Positions 51,929-60,901 of a stretch of DNA of 64,000 nt are shown in pieces. A model generated the notes under the pieces. It did not search any database. It was not told the DNA's origin and was given only the letters and a program-made list of their open reading frames with translations. Position 1 is the first letter of the stretch, and every line of letters begins with the position of its first letter. The position numbers and the translations under genes are program-made. The stretch is from assembly GCF_000412695.1 (NCBI RefSeq), contig NC_021499.1, forward strand, positions 1,612,001-1,676,000, given 5' to 3'. This DNA is from Pseudomonas resinovorans NBRC 106553 (GTDB lineage: Bacteria > Pseudomonadota > Gammaproteobacteria > Pseudomonadales > Pseudomonadaceae).

Positions 51929-52780
51929 ATGAGAGCCACCTCGTTGAATACCTACACCGACGAACCGCCGCAGGGCGCGTACCGCGCCGGGGAATCCCGC
52001 GTCGAGATCGAATTCCGCGGTGTCACCAAGCGTTTTCCGGTCAAGGGCAAGAGCGAGCCCACCACCGCGGTACAGGGCCTGGACCTTACCATCCGCTGTG
52101 GCGAGATCGTGTCCATCATCGGTCCGTCGGGCTGCGGCAAGAGCACCCTGCTGAACATGGGCTCGGGCCTCTACGCCCCGTCCGAGGGGGAGGTCCATGT
52201 CGGTGGCGAGCGTGTTACCGGCCCGGTGCGCAAGGTCTCCTTCATGCTGCAGAAGGACCTGCTCATGCCCTGGCGCAGCATCCGCAGCAACATCGAACTG
52301 GGCCTGGAGATCGAGGGCCGGCCGGCCGCCGAGCGCTGCAGCATCGCCGAGCGGATGCTGAAGAAGTGCCACCTCGACGGCTTCGGCGACCACTATCCGT
52401 TCCAGCTTTCCGGCGGCATGCGCCAGCGCGCCGCCCTGGCCCGCACCCTGGCCACCGACCCGCAAGTGCTGTTCCTCGACGAACCGTTCTCGGCCCTCGA
52501 CGCGCAGACCAAGATGATCCTCCAGCAGGACCTGGCGCAGATGCTCTTCGAGCAGAAGAAGACCGCGCTGTTCATCACCCATGACCTGATCGAAGCCATC
52601 GCCATGTCCGACCGCATCCTGGTGATGAGCGCTCGCCCCGGCACCATCATCGAGGAGATCACGGTGGACCTGCCGCTGCGCAACAACCCCCTCGAACGCC
52701 GCAAGCTCCAGGCAATCGGCCCGCTGGCCGGGCGCCTGATGACCTTGTTGAAAGTCGGTGAAGGCACCGACCTGCATTGA
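51929..52780 (+). CDS. NitT/TauT-type ABC transporter ATP-binding protein
   Basis: This 283-residue ATPase has Walker A GPSGCGKST, Q-loop FMLQKDLLMPWRSIRSNIEL, signature LSGGMRQRAALARTLATDP, Walker B QVLFLDEPFSALD and H-loop FITHDL. The KDLLMPWRS pattern belongs to the SsuB/TauB/nitrate group. First gene of the operon; the start is preceded by GAGGTCAGAAACAG. It supplies energy to the permease at 53823. Members of this group import sulfonates, pyrimidine precursors, aromatic acids or N-heterocycles. Confidence 0.93.
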   Translation: MRATSLNTYTDEPPQGAYRAGESRVEIEFRGVTKRFPVKGKSEPTTAVQGLDLTIRCGEIVSIIGPSGCGKSTLLNMGSGLYAPSEGEVHVGGERVTGPVRKVSFMLQKDLLMPWRSIRSNIELGLEIEGRPAAERCSIAERMLKKCHLDGFGDHYPFQLSGGMRQRAALARTLATDPQVLFLDEPFSALDAQTKMILQQDLAQMLFEQKKTALFITHDLIEAIAMSDRILVMSARPGTIIEEITVDLPLRNNPLERRKLQAIGPLAGRLMTLLKVGEGTDLH

Positions 52781-52817
52781 CCGACCCCCGACCCGAATTC
52801 CCTAGCAGGAGCCGCAG

Positions 52818-53813
52818 ATGCTCAAGTCCCTGATCAACGCCTCGCTGTTCTCGGTCGCCCTGACCGCCGGACTTTCCGCCCAGGCCGCACCCAAGGAAAT
52901 CACCTACCTGTTGCCGGCGCCGCCGAACTCGCCGGCCTTCGCCCCCTGGATCATCGCCCAGCACAAGGGCTACTACGCCGACCAGAACCTCAAGGTCACC
53001 TTCATCGCCGGCAAGGGCGGTGTGGACGTGGCCAAGCAGATCGGCGCCGGCAACGCCCTGGTGGGCGGCGCCATCGGCGACACCCCGATCATCGTCCGCG
53101 CCAACGGCGTGCCGGTGAAGGCCGTGGCCGTGCTCGGCGCCAGCGGTGTGACCATGCTCGCCGCCGATGCCAACGCCGGGGTCGGCTCGGTGAAGGACCT
53201 CAAGGGCAAGACCATGACCGTGATGTCCTACTCGGACACCACCTACTACGCACTGCTGGCGTCCCTGCGCAAGGCGGGCCTGAGCAAGTCCGACGTCGAC
53301 GTGCAGGCCGCTGGCCCGTCCGGTGTCTGGCAGCTGTTCTCTGCCGGCAAGTCCCAGGCCATGGCCGGCGTGCCGGACTGGGTGGTGAACGCCGAGGAGT
53401 CCGGGCGCGCCGTCAAGCTGCTGCCCCAGAGCGAGATATTCGAGAGCATGGCCCAGGCCATCCTCGCCTCGGACGAGGCCATCGAGAAACAGCCCGAGGT
53501 GGTCAGTGGGGTGGTCAAGGCGACCCTCATGGGCATGCGCGACATCATCGACGACCCCAAGCAGGCCGCCGCCACCTTCGCCGACGCGGTGCCCAGCTAC
53601 AAGGGCAAGGAGGCCAGCCTGGAGAAGGTCCTGCGCCTCTACGTCGAACACGTCTACGCCAACCAGCAGCCCCTGGGCCGCATCGATTCGCAGCGCCTGG
53701 ACAACGTCCGCAAGTTCTATGTCAGCGAAGGCATCGTCAGCCGCGAGACCCCGCTGGATGAGCTCTACACCAACCGTTTCGTCGAAACCGACGACGTGGC
53801 CGCCAAGCAATAA
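52818..53813 (+). CDS. NitT/TauT-type ABC transporter substrate-binding protein
   Basis: This 331-residue periplasmic protein has a signal peptide ending at LSAQAA (residue 23). SsuA/TauA-like blocks follow: NSPAFAPWIIAQHKGYYADQ, FIAGKGGVDVAKQIGAGNAL, KDLKGKTMTVMSYSDTTYYA and the C-terminal QRLDNVRKFYVSEGIV. The ribosome site is AGCAGGAGC. It determines uptake specificity. The residues give no clear ligand, but this family includes binders of taurine, thiamine precursors and aromatic amides. Confidence 0.9.
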   Translation: MLKSLINASLFSVALTAGLSAQAAPKEITYLLPAPPNSPAFAPWIIAQHKGYYADQNLKVTFIAGKGGVDVAKQIGAGNALVGGAIGDTPIIVRANGVPVKAVAVLGASGVTMLAADANAGVGSVKDLKGKTMTVMSYSDTTYYALLASLRKAGLSKSDVDVQAAGPSGVWQLFSAGKSQAMAGVPDWVVNAEESGRAVKLLPQSEIFESMAQAILASDEAIEKQPEVVSGVVKATLMGMRDIIDDPKQAAATFADAVPSYKGKEASLEKVLRLYVEHVYANQQPLGRIDSQRLDNVRKFYVSEGIVSRETPLDELYTNRFVETDDVAAKQ

Positions 53814-53822
53814 GGTGCCCAG

Positions 53823-54599
53823 ATGAAAGCCCTGAACAAACCCACGCTCGGCAGTGCCGTACTGCTGCTCCTGTTCCTCGCCGCCTGGCAATGGGGCCCC
53901 GGCCTGCTCGGCATGCCCGAGTTCGTCCTGCCGAAACTGAGCCGGGTGCTGGAGGAGGGCGTCGCCATGTGGCGCAACTCCGGCCTGCTGGAGCACACCG
54001 CGATCACCACCCTGGAGATCATCGCCGGCTTCGCCCTCGGCGCCCTGCTGGGGGTGGCCATCGGTGTCGCCCTCGGCCTGTCGCCCACCACCGAGGCCGT
54101 GCTGTCGCCCTACATCCTGGCGTTGCAGATCGCGCCCAAGGTGGCCTTCGCGCCGCTCTTCGTGATGTGGCTGGGCTACACGGTGTACCCGAAGATCCTC
54201 ATCGCCGTGCTCATCGTGTTCTTCCCGGTGATGATCAACGTGCTCTCGGCCATCCGCACCGTCGACCCGGACATGATCAACCTGGTGCGCGCCATGAGCG
54301 CCAGCCGCTGGCAGATCTTCCGCCTGGTGGAGTTCCCCTCGGCCATGGCCGCGCTGTTCTCCGGCCTGCGCATCGCCTCCACCCTGGCGGTGATTGGCGT
54401 CACCGTCGGCGAGCTGGTCGGTGGCAACAAGGGCCTGGGCTTCCTGCTGGTGGACTCCGAAGGGCAGGGCAACACCGCCGGCGTCTTCGTCGCCATCGTC
54501 ATGCTCACCCTGATCGGCGTGCTGGCCTACAGCGCGGTGGTCTGGGCCGAGAAGCGGGTCCTGCACTACCTGCCCAAAGCCAACCTGAGCACGGTGTGA
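53823..54599 (+). CDS. NitT/TauT-type ABC transporter permease
   Basis: This 258-residue permease has about six helices and the EAA-type loop NLVRAMSASRWQIFRLVEFP, preceded by VAFAPLFVMWLGYTVYPKIL. The N-terminal membrane segment starts at LGSAVLLLLFLAAWQWGPGL. It begins nine bases after the binding-protein gene and ends five bases before the first SDR gene, so transport and metabolism share one transcript. Confidence 0.92.
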   Translation: MKALNKPTLGSAVLLLLFLAAWQWGPGLLGMPEFVLPKLSRVLEEGVAMWRNSGLLEHTAITTLEIIAGFALGALLGVAIGVALGLSPTTEAVLSPYILALQIAPKVAFAPLFVMWLGYTVYPKILIAVLIVFFPVMINVLSAIRTVDPDMINLVRAMSASRWQIFRLVEFPSAMAALFSGLRIASTLAVIGVTVGELVGGNKGLGFLLVDSEGQGNTAGVFVAIVMLTLIGVLAYSAVVWAEKRVLHYLPKANLSTV

Positions 54600-54604
54600 A
54601 CGCC

Positions 54605-55366
54605 ATGAACCCGACCTCTCTCCTGCAAGGCCGCCGCGTGCTCATCACCGGTGGCGCCCGCGGCCTGGGCCATGCCTTCGCCGAAGCGGCGGCCCGCGCC
54701 GGCGCCCGGGTAGTGATCGCCGACATCCTGGTCGAGCGCGTGCAGCAGTCCGCCGCCGAACTCGCCGCCCAGGGCCTGGACGTCAGTGGCCTGCCGCTGG
54801 ACCTGGCCGACCCGGTCTCCATCGAGCGTTGCGTGGCCACCGCCGTCGAACGCCTCGGCGGCCTCGATGGCCTGGTGAACAACGCCTCCATCACCAACTC
54901 CGGCGGCAAGAGCTGCGAGGAGCTGGAGATCGAGATGTTCGACCGCGTGCTGCAGGTCAACGTGCGCGGCACCTGGCTGATGACCCGCGCCTGCCTACCG
55001 GCGCTGCGCCAGTCCGGCCGCGGCGCGGTGGTCAACCTGGCCTCCGATACCCCGCTCTGGGGCGCGCCCAACCTGCTGGCCTACACCGCCAGCAAGGGCG
55101 CGGTGATCGCCATGACCCGCAGCCTGGCCCGCGAACTGGGTAGCGACGGCATCACCGTGAACGCCATCGCCCCGGGCCTGGTCGAGGTCGAGGCCACCCA
55201 GTACGTGCCCGCCGCCCGCCACCAGCTGTACCGCGAGCAGCGCGCGCTGCAGCGCGGCCAGGTGGCGGATGACGTCAGCGGTGCCGTGCTCTTCGCCCTT
55301 TCCGATCTTTCCCGCTTCATCACTGGACAAACCCTGCCGGTCAACGGCGGGTTCGTCATGCCCTGA
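54605..55366 (+). CDS. SDR-family oxidoreductase (canonical)
   Basis: This 253-residue short-chain dehydrogenase has the NAD(P) motif TGGARGLG (15-22), NNAS in LVNNASITNSGG, catalytic Ser147, and Tyr160/Lys164 in LAYTASKGAVIAM. The acidic residue in VVIADI at about 40 suggests NAD. The family ending ITGQTLPVNGGFVMP is present. It probably oxidises or reduces a hydroxyl or keto group of a pathway intermediate. It lies directly after the permease gene. Confidence 0.92.
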   Translation: MNPTSLLQGRRVLITGGARGLGHAFAEAAARAGARVVIADILVERVQQSAAELAAQGLDVSGLPLDLADPVSIERCVATAVERLGGLDGLVNNASITNSGGKSCEELEIEMFDRVLQVNVRGTWLMTRACLPALRQSGRGAVVNLASDTPLWGAPNLLAYTASKGAVIAMTRSLARELGSDGITVNAIAPGLVEVEATQYVPAARHQLYREQRALQRGQVADDVSGAVLFALSDLSRFITGQTLPVNGGFVMP

Positions 55367-55377
55367 TAGGAGGCTCC

Positions 55378-55914
55378 ATGACCGACCTGAACCAAAACCT
55401 GAGCGCCCCGAAATCCTGGGACCGTCCCGAAGGCGCCAGCTTCGAGGAATGGTGCAACACCCGCATCGCCCGCTACTCCACCCGCAAGTACGACTGGAAC
55501 GCGCTGAAGTTCCAGGCCGACTACGACCCCAAGTTCCGCCGTGCGCAGATGCGCTACATCGGCACCGGCGGCACGGGCGTGGCCACTGACATGAACACCA
55601 TCCCGTCCGAGCACTTCACCTTCTCCACCATGGTGATCCCGGCCGGCCACGAAGGCCCGCCGCACCTGCACATCGACGTCGAGGAAGTGTTCTTCGTCCT
55701 GCGCGGCAAGCTCAAGGTCGTGCTGGAGAAAGATGGCGAACGCTTCGAGACCATCCTCACCGACCGCGATGTGATCTCGGTGCCGCCGGGCGTATACCGC
55801 GAGGAAATCAACATTGGCGACGAGGACGCGCTGATGTGCGTGATGCTCGGCGCGAAGAAGCCGATCACCCCGACCTACCCGCCGGAGCACCCTCTGGCGA
55901 GCATCAAGCGCTGA
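55378..55914 (+). CDS. Cupin-domain protein
   Basis: This 178-residue protein has one cupin: GHEGPPHLHIDVEEVFFVLR (motif 1 with His residues and Glu) and TDRDVISVPPGVYREEINIG (motif 2, in which the usual His is replaced). The N-terminal 60 residues are a family-specific cap (FEEWCNTRIARYSTRKYDWN). It may bind a metal and act as an isomerase, decarboxylase or dioxygenase, or be non-catalytic. A strong GGAGG site precedes it and it sits between SDR and hydrolase genes. Confidence 0.82.
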   Translation: MTDLNQNLSAPKSWDRPEGASFEEWCNTRIARYSTRKYDWNALKFQADYDPKFRRAQMRYIGTGGTGVATDMNTIPSEHFTFSTMVIPAGHEGPPHLHIDVEEVFFVLRGKLKVVLEKDGERFETILTDRDVISVPPGVYREEINIGDEDALMCVMLGAKKPITPTYPPEHPLASIKR

Positions 55915-55922
55915 GGCTGGAC

Positions 55923-56792
55923 ATGAACATGGCGCAGACCCGCATCCCCGCCCCCAGCCTGCCGCAGAGCTTCCCCGAGCGCCTGGTGCAACTCGCCGAC
56001 GGCGCCCAGGTGGCGATCCGCGAGTGCGGCCAGGGCCCCGCCGTGGTGCTGTTGCACGGCATAGGCTCCGGTTCGGCGTCCTGGCTGCATTGCGCCCAGC
56101 GCCTGGCCGCGAGCTGCCGGGTGATCGCCTGGGACGCACCCGGCTACGGGCAATCCACACCGCTGCCGCAGGCGCAGCCCAGGGCCGGTGACTACGCCGC
56201 GCGACTGGAGCTGCTGCTGGCGGAACTGGGGGTGGAGCGCTGCCTGCTGGTCGGGCATTCGCTCGGCGCGCTGATGGCCACGGCCTATGCCAGTGGCGTC
56301 GGCGCGGCGCGGGTCGGCCGCCTGCTGCTGATCAGCCCGGCACGCGGCTACGGCGCGCCGGAACTGCGTGACAGCGGCCTGCGGGTGCGCCAGCAACGCC
56401 TGGACAACCTCGAGCGCCTGGGCATCGACGGCCTGGCCAGCGAGCGCACCGCACGCCTGCTGGGCCCCAACCCCAGCGAGGGCGCCCTGGCCTGGGTGCG
56501 CTGGAACATGGCGCGGCTCAACCCGCACGGCTACCGCCAGGCCGTCGAGTTGCTCTGCGGCGACGACCTGCTGGCCTACGGCGTGCCCGCCATGCCCTGC
56601 GAAGTGCACTGCGGCGAAGCCGACGGCATTACCCCGCCGCAGAACTGCAGCGCCATCGCTCGTTTGCTCGACGCGCCGTTCTCGATGATTCCCGGGGCCG
56701 GCCATGCCAGCCCCATCGAACAACCCGAAGTGGTAGCAGGACGCATCGGCCACGCACAACGCCACTCTTTCCAAGGAACCGCCAATGGATAA
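55923..56792 (+). CDS. Alpha/beta hydrolase, meta-cleavage product hydrolase-like
   Basis: This 289-residue hydrolase has the oxyanion loop in VVLLHGIGSGSASWLHCAQR, nucleophile Ser113 in LLVGHSLGALMATA, and the terminal histidine in MIPGAGHASPIEQPEVVAGR. This resembles MhpC/TodF-like C-C hydrolases that act after extradiol ring cleavage, which matches the VOC dioxygenase in the same operon. An ester or lactone substrate is an alternative. Its end overlaps the IclR gene by eight bases. Confidence 0.85.
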   Translation: MNMAQTRIPAPSLPQSFPERLVQLADGAQVAIRECGQGPAVVLLHGIGSGSASWLHCAQRLAASCRVIAWDAPGYGQSTPLPQAQPRAGDYAARLELLLAELGVERCLLVGHSLGALMATAYASGVGAARVGRLLLISPARGYGAPELRDSGLRVRQQRLDNLERLGIDGLASERTARLLGPNPSEGALAWVRWNMARLNPHGYRQAVELLCGDDLLAYGVPAMPCEVHCGEADGITPPQNCSAIARLLDAPFSMIPGAGHASPIEQPEVVAGRIGHAQRHSFQGTANG

Positions 56793-57618
56793 GCCAGACG
56801 ATCCGCAAGACAAGTACATAGTGCCCGGCCTGGAGCGCGGCCTGCTGCTGCTCTGCGAGTTCAGCCGGAAGAACCGTACCCTGTCGGCACCGGAGCTGGC
56901 GCGGCGCCTGAAGCTGCCGCGCTCGACCATCTTCCGCCTGCTGACCACCCTGGAAACCATGGGCTTCGTCACCCGCAACGGCAACGAGTACCGCCTGGGC
57001 ATGGCGGTGCTGCGTCTGGGCTTCGAGTACCTGGCCTCGCTGGAACTGACCGAACTCGGCCAGCCGCTGCTGAACCAGCTGTGCGACGACATCCGCTACC
57101 CCTGCAACCTGGTGGTACGCGATGGCCGCTCCATCGTCTACGTGGCCAAGGTCTCGCCCTCCACCTTGCTGACCAGCACGGTCAACGTCGGCACCCGCCT
57201 GCCGGCCCACGCCACCGTGCTCGGCCGCATCCTCCTGCAGGACCTGTCGCTGGGCGAGCTGCGCGACCTGTACCCGGAAGAACACCTGGAAAGCTACTCG
57301 CCGAACACCCCGCGTACCGTGCTGGAGCTGTTCAACCTGCTGCAGAGCGATCGCCTGCGCGGCTTCGTCCAGGGCGAGGGCTTCTTCGAGTCGACCATCT
57401 CCACCGTGGCCGCGCCGGTGCGCGACCACAGCGGCAAGGTGGTGGCCGCCATGGGCGCCACCATCCCCTCGGGGCACATCGAGCCGAACAGCATCGACAA
57501 CCTGGTGAGCACCGTGCGCGCCAGCGCCGACCAGCTGTCGCACCTGCTCAACTACGCCCCGGACAGCCACGACAACGTCACCTCCATCTTCCGGAGCAAG
57601 CAGCATGAGTCTGTGTGA
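56785..57618 (+). CDS. IclR-family transcriptional regulator in mid-operon
   Basis: This 277-residue regulator has a winged HTH (LSAPELARRLKLPRSTIFRL then LTTLETMGFVTRNGNEYRLG) and the IclR effector domain from about residue 85 (PCNLVVRDGRSIVYVAKVSP, LPAHATVLGRILL, then VAAPVRDHSGKVVAAMGATI). Both ends overlap neighbours (8 and 14 bases), so it is translated as part of the operon and would regulate itself. IclR proteins of aromatic pathways often bind a ring-cleavage intermediate. The palindromes at 51616 and 51871-51905 are the likely sites. Confidence 0.92.
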   Translation: MDKPDDPQDKYIVPGLERGLLLLCEFSRKNRTLSAPELARRLKLPRSTIFRLLTTLETMGFVTRNGNEYRLGMAVLRLGFEYLASLELTELGQPLLNQLCDDIRYPCNLVVRDGRSIVYVAKVSPSTLLTSTVNVGTRLPAHATVLGRILLQDLSLGELRDLYPEEHLESYSPNTPRTVLELFNLLQSDRLRGFVQGEGFFESTISTVAAPVRDHSGKVVAAMGATIPSGHIEPNSIDNLVSTVRASADQLSHLLNYAPDSHDNVTSIFRSKQHESV

Positions 57619-58402
57619 TCTGTCCCATGCCGTCGCGGTAGTCACCGGCGGCTCCTCGGGCATCGGCCTGGCCACCGTCGAGCTGCTGCTGGAAGCCGGC
57701 GCCGCCGTGGCCTTCTGCGGCCGCAACGGCGAGCGCCTGCGGGCCGCCGAAGCCGGCCTGCGCGAGCGTTTCCCCGCCGCGCGGCTGTTCGCCCAGGCCT
57801 GCGACGTGCTCGATCCGGTGCAGGTGAAGGCCTTCGCCGAGGCCAGCCAGGCCCGGCTCGGCCGCGCCAGCATCCTGGTCAACAACGCGGGACAAGGCCG
57901 CGTCTCCACCTTCGCCGACACCACGGATGAAGCCTGGGGCGAAGAGCTGCAGTTGAAGTTCTTTTCCATCATCCACCCGGTGCGCGCCTTCCTGCCGCAG
58001 CTCGAAGGCCAGGCGGATGCCGCCATCGTCTGCGTCAACTCGCTGCTGGCCAGCCAGCCCGAGCCGCACATGGTGGCCACCAGCGCCGCCCGCGCCGGGG
58101 TGAAGAACCTGGTGCGTTCCATGGCCTACGAGTTCGCGCCCAAGGGCGTGCGGGTCAACGGCATCCTCATCGGCCTGGTCGAGTCCGGCCAGTGGCGCCG
58201 CCGCTTCGAGGCCCGCGAAGAGCGCGAGCTGGACTGGGCCCAGTGGACCGGCCAGCTGGCGCAACGCAAACAGATTCCCCTGGGGCGCCTGGGCAAGCCG
58301 ATCGAAGCGGCCCGCGCCATCGTTTTCCTCGCTTCTCCCCTGTCTGCCTATACGACGGGTAGTCATATCGATGTTTCCGGAGGTTTGTCCCGTCATGCGT
58401 AA
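57605..58402 (+). CDS. Divergent SDR-family protein lacking YxxxK
   Basis: This 265-residue SDR has an intact nucleotide motif TGGSSGIG (15-22), NNAG at 93-96 and Ser146 in IVCVNSLLAS. Where the catalytic Tyr and Lys should be, the sequence is HMVATSAARAGVKNLVRSMA, giving Thr159 and Arg163. The C-terminal block FAPKGVRVNGILIGLVESGQ is normal. It therefore may bind a nucleotide without standard oxidoreduction, or use other residues. It overlaps the IclR gene by 14 bases and the ThDP enzyme gene by eight. A partner of the canonical SDR at 54605 is possible. Confidence 0.85.
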   Translation: MSLCDLSHAVAVVTGGSSGIGLATVELLLEAGAAVAFCGRNGERLRAAEAGLRERFPAARLFAQACDVLDPVQVKAFAEASQARLGRASILVNNAGQGRVSTFADTTDEAWGEELQLKFFSIIHPVRAFLPQLEGQADAAIVCVNSLLASQPEPHMVATSAARAGVKNLVRSMAYEFAPKGVRVNGILIGLVESGQWRRRFEAREERELDWAQWTGQLAQRKQIPLGRLGKPIEAARAIVFLASPLSAYTTGSHIDVSGGLSRHA

Positions 58403-60077
58403 CGAAAGCAAAGTCACAGTCGGCGCCGCCATCGCCGCGTTCCTCGAGCAGTGCGACGTCAAGGCTGCGTTCGGGGTCATCTCGATCCACAACATGCCGA
58501 TCCTCGATGCCTTCGCGATCCGCGGCAACATCCGCTTCGTGATGGCCCGTGGCGAGGCCGGCGCAGCCAACATGGCAGATGCCTACGCCCGTACCACCGG
58601 TGGCCTGGGCGTGTGCCTGACCAGCACCGGCACCGCCGCCGGCAACGCCGCCGGCGCCATGGTCGAGGCGCTCACCGCCGGCACCCCGCTGCTGCACCTG
58701 ACCGGACAGATCGAAACCCCCTACCTGGACCAGAGCCTGGCCTACATCCACGAGGCCCCGGACCAGCTGACCATGCTCAAGGCCATCTCCAAGGCGGCCT
58801 TCCGCGTGCGCAGCGTCGACACCGCCCTCAGCACCATCAAGCTGGCCGTGCAGACCGCCCTGACCGCGCCCACCGGCCCGGTGAGCGTGGAGATCCCGAT
58901 CGATATCCAGTCCGCGCTGATCAACATGCCGGCCGACCTCTCGCCACTGCCGGTCACCGTGGCCAAGCCATCCGAGCAGGTCCTGGACGACCTCGCCGAA
59001 CGCTTCGCCAAGGCCAAGCGCCCGATGCTCTGGCTGGGCGGCGGTGCCCGCCATGCCGGGCGGCAGGTCCAGCGCCTGCTGGCCATGGGCGTGGGTGTGG
59101 TCACCAGCACCCAGGGCCGCGGCATAGTCCCCGAAGACGACGAGCGTTCCCTCGGCGCCTTCAACCTGAACAAGCCTGTGGAGCAGTTCTACCAGAGCTG
59201 CGATGCCATGCTTGTCGTTGGCTCGCGCCTGCGCGGCAACGAAACCCTCAAGTACGAGCTCAAGCTCCCGCGTCCGCTCTACCGGGCCGACGCGGATGCC
59301 ACGGCGGAGGGTCGCTGCTACCCGAGCGACTTCTTCGTCTGTGGCGATTCCGAACTGGTTCTCAAGGGCCTGGCCGACCGCCTGGAAGGGCGTCTGTCGG
59401 TGGACCCGGGCTTCGCCGCCGACCTCGCCGCCGCGCGCAACCAGGCCCGTTCGCAACTGGTGGACGGCCTCGGTCCCTACGCCTCCCTGGTGGAGCAGCT
59501 GCAAGGGCTGGCCGGCAAGGACTTCAACTGGGTGCGTGACGTCACCGTGTCCAACAGCACCTGGGGCAACCGCCACCTGAAGATCTTCAGCCCCCGTGCC
59601 GGCGTGCACGCCCTCGGCGGCGGCATCGGCCAGGGCCTGGCCATGGGCATTGGCGCCGCGGTGGGCGCGGCGGAAACCGCGCGCGGGCGCAAGACCTTCG
59701 TGCTGGCCGGCGACGGCGGCTTCATCCTCAACCTCGGCGAGCTGGCCACGGCCGTGCAGGAACGCGCCGACATGGTCATCGTGCTGATGAACGACCAGGG
59801 CTACGGGGTGATCAAGAACATCCAGGACGCCGCCTACGGTGGTCGCCGCTGCTACGTCGACCTGCACACCCCGGACTACGCCCAGCTGTCCGCTTCCCTC
59901 GGCCTGCGCCATGCCAAGGTCGGCGACCTCAGCGACTTCAGCCGCGTACTCGACGGTGCCCTGGCCGAGTCCGGTCCCTTCCTGCTGGAAGTGGACATGC
60001 TCTCGGTGGGCAGCTTCAAGACCATCTTCGCCGGTCCGCCGACCAACGAAGCCAAAACCGCCAAGGCCACCGTCTGA
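58395..60077 (+). CDS. ThDP-dependent decarboxylase/lyase-type enzyme
   Basis: This 560-residue enzyme has the three-domain fold of acetolactate synthase and benzoylformate decarboxylase. The cofactor-activating Glu54 is in MARGEAGAANMADAYARTTG. The ThDP-binding motif is Gly439-Asp-Gly with LAGDGGFILNLGELATAVQE, ending IVLMNDQGYGVIK. The central domain has LWLGGGARHAGRQVQRLLAM. ATG 58395 is preferred because CGGAGG lies upstream. It could decarboxylate a 2-oxo acid or form a C-C bond. An aldehyde dehydrogenase two genes later would oxidise the aldehyde. Confidence 0.9.
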   Translation: MRNESKVTVGAAIAAFLEQCDVKAAFGVISIHNMPILDAFAIRGNIRFVMARGEAGAANMADAYARTTGGLGVCLTSTGTAAGNAAGAMVEALTAGTPLLHLTGQIETPYLDQSLAYIHEAPDQLTMLKAISKAAFRVRSVDTALSTIKLAVQTALTAPTGPVSVEIPIDIQSALINMPADLSPLPVTVAKPSEQVLDDLAERFAKAKRPMLWLGGGARHAGRQVQRLLAMGVGVVTSTQGRGIVPEDDERSLGAFNLNKPVEQFYQSCDAMLVVGSRLRGNETLKYELKLPRPLYRADADATAEGRCYPSDFFVCGDSELVLKGLADRLEGRLSVDPGFAADLAAARNQARSQLVDGLGPYASLVEQLQGLAGKDFNWVRDVTVSNSTWGNRHLKIFSPRAGVHALGGGIGQGLAMGIGAAVGAAETARGRKTFVLAGDGGFILNLGELATAVQERADMVIVLMNDQGYGVIKNIQDAAYGGRRCYVDLHTPDYAQLSASLGLRHAKVGDLSDFSRVLDGALAESGPFLLEVDMLSVGSFKTIFAGPPTNEAKTAKATV

Positions 60078-60087
60078 GGCATTCGCC

Positions 60088-60891
60088 ATGCTCAACATCA
60101 CCATGATCGGTTGCGGCGCCATTGGCGTCGGTGTGCTGGAACTGCTGGAGAGCGACCCGCAACTCTGCGTCGATGCGGTGATAGTCCCGGAAGAATCCCA
60201 GGGGCTGGTCCGCCAGCGCCTGGCCGGCCTGCGCAAACCGCCGCAGGTGCTGAGCGAACTGCCGGCCGGATCGCGTCCCGACCTGCTGGTGGAGTGCGCC
60301 GGCCATCGCGCCATCGAGCAGCACGTGCTGCCGGCCCTGGCCCAGGGCATTCCCTGCCTGGTGGTGTCGGTGGGCGCGCTGTCCGAGCCCGGACTGGTGG
60401 AGCGGCTGGAGGCCGCCGCCGAGTTCGGCGGCACCCGCATCGAGCTGCTGCCCGGCGCCATCGGTGGCATCGATGCGCTGTCGGCGGCCAAGGTCGGCGG
60501 CCTCGAATCGGTGCGCTACACCGGCCGCAAGCCGGCGCGCGCCTGGTTGGGCACGCCGGGCGAGACGGTCTGCGACCTGGAGCACCTGGCCGAGGCGCAG
60601 GTGATTTTCGAAGGCAGCGCCCGCGAAGCCGCGCGGCTCTACCCGAAGAACGCCAACGTCGCCGCCACCCTGTCGCTCGCCGGCCTCGGCCTGGACCGCA
60701 CCCAGGTGCGCCTGATCGCCGACCCGCTGAGCTGCGAGAACGTGCACCAGGTGGAGGCCAGCGGCGCCTTCGGCGGCTTCGAGCTGACCTTGCGCGGCAA
60801 GCCGCTGGCGGCCAACCCCAAGACCTCGGCGCTGACCGTGTACAGCGTGGTCCGCGCCCTGGGCAACCACGCCCACGTGATTTCGATTTAG
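60088..60891 (+). CDS. L-aspartate dehydrogenase-like NAD(P) enzyme
   Basis: This 267-residue protein has the nucleotide motif in MLNITMIGCGAIGVGVLELL (residues 8-13). It has the aspartate dehydrogenase blocks VVSVGALSEPGLVERLEAAA, LPGAIGGIDALSAAKVGGL, and LYPKNANVAATLSLAGLGLD. The length equals the P. aeruginosa enzyme as I remember it (PA3505). Aspartate dehydrogenase interconverts L-aspartate and iminoaspartate/oxaloacetate with NAD(P). In a catabolic operon it may instead deaminate a pathway amino acid, releasing or fixing ammonia. No NAD-biosynthesis genes (nadA, nadC) are adjacent. Confidence 0.88.
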   Translation: MLNITMIGCGAIGVGVLELLESDPQLCVDAVIVPEESQGLVRQRLAGLRKPPQVLSELPAGSRPDLLVECAGHRAIEQHVLPALAQGIPCLVVSVGALSEPGLVERLEAAAEFGGTRIELLPGAIGGIDALSAAKVGGLESVRYTGRKPARAWLGTPGETVCDLEHLAEAQVIFEGSAREAARLYPKNANVAATLSLAGLGLDRTQVRLIADPLSCENVHQVEASGAFGGFELTLRGKPLAANPKTSALTVYSVVRALGNHAHVISI

Positions 60892-60901
60892 GGGCACTAC
60901 C

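Noticed and set aside
58167..60491. 774-codon minus-strand frame opposite the ThDP enzyme
   Set aside because: Same reason: antisense to conserved enzyme genes, no motif, Gly/Ala/His-rich.
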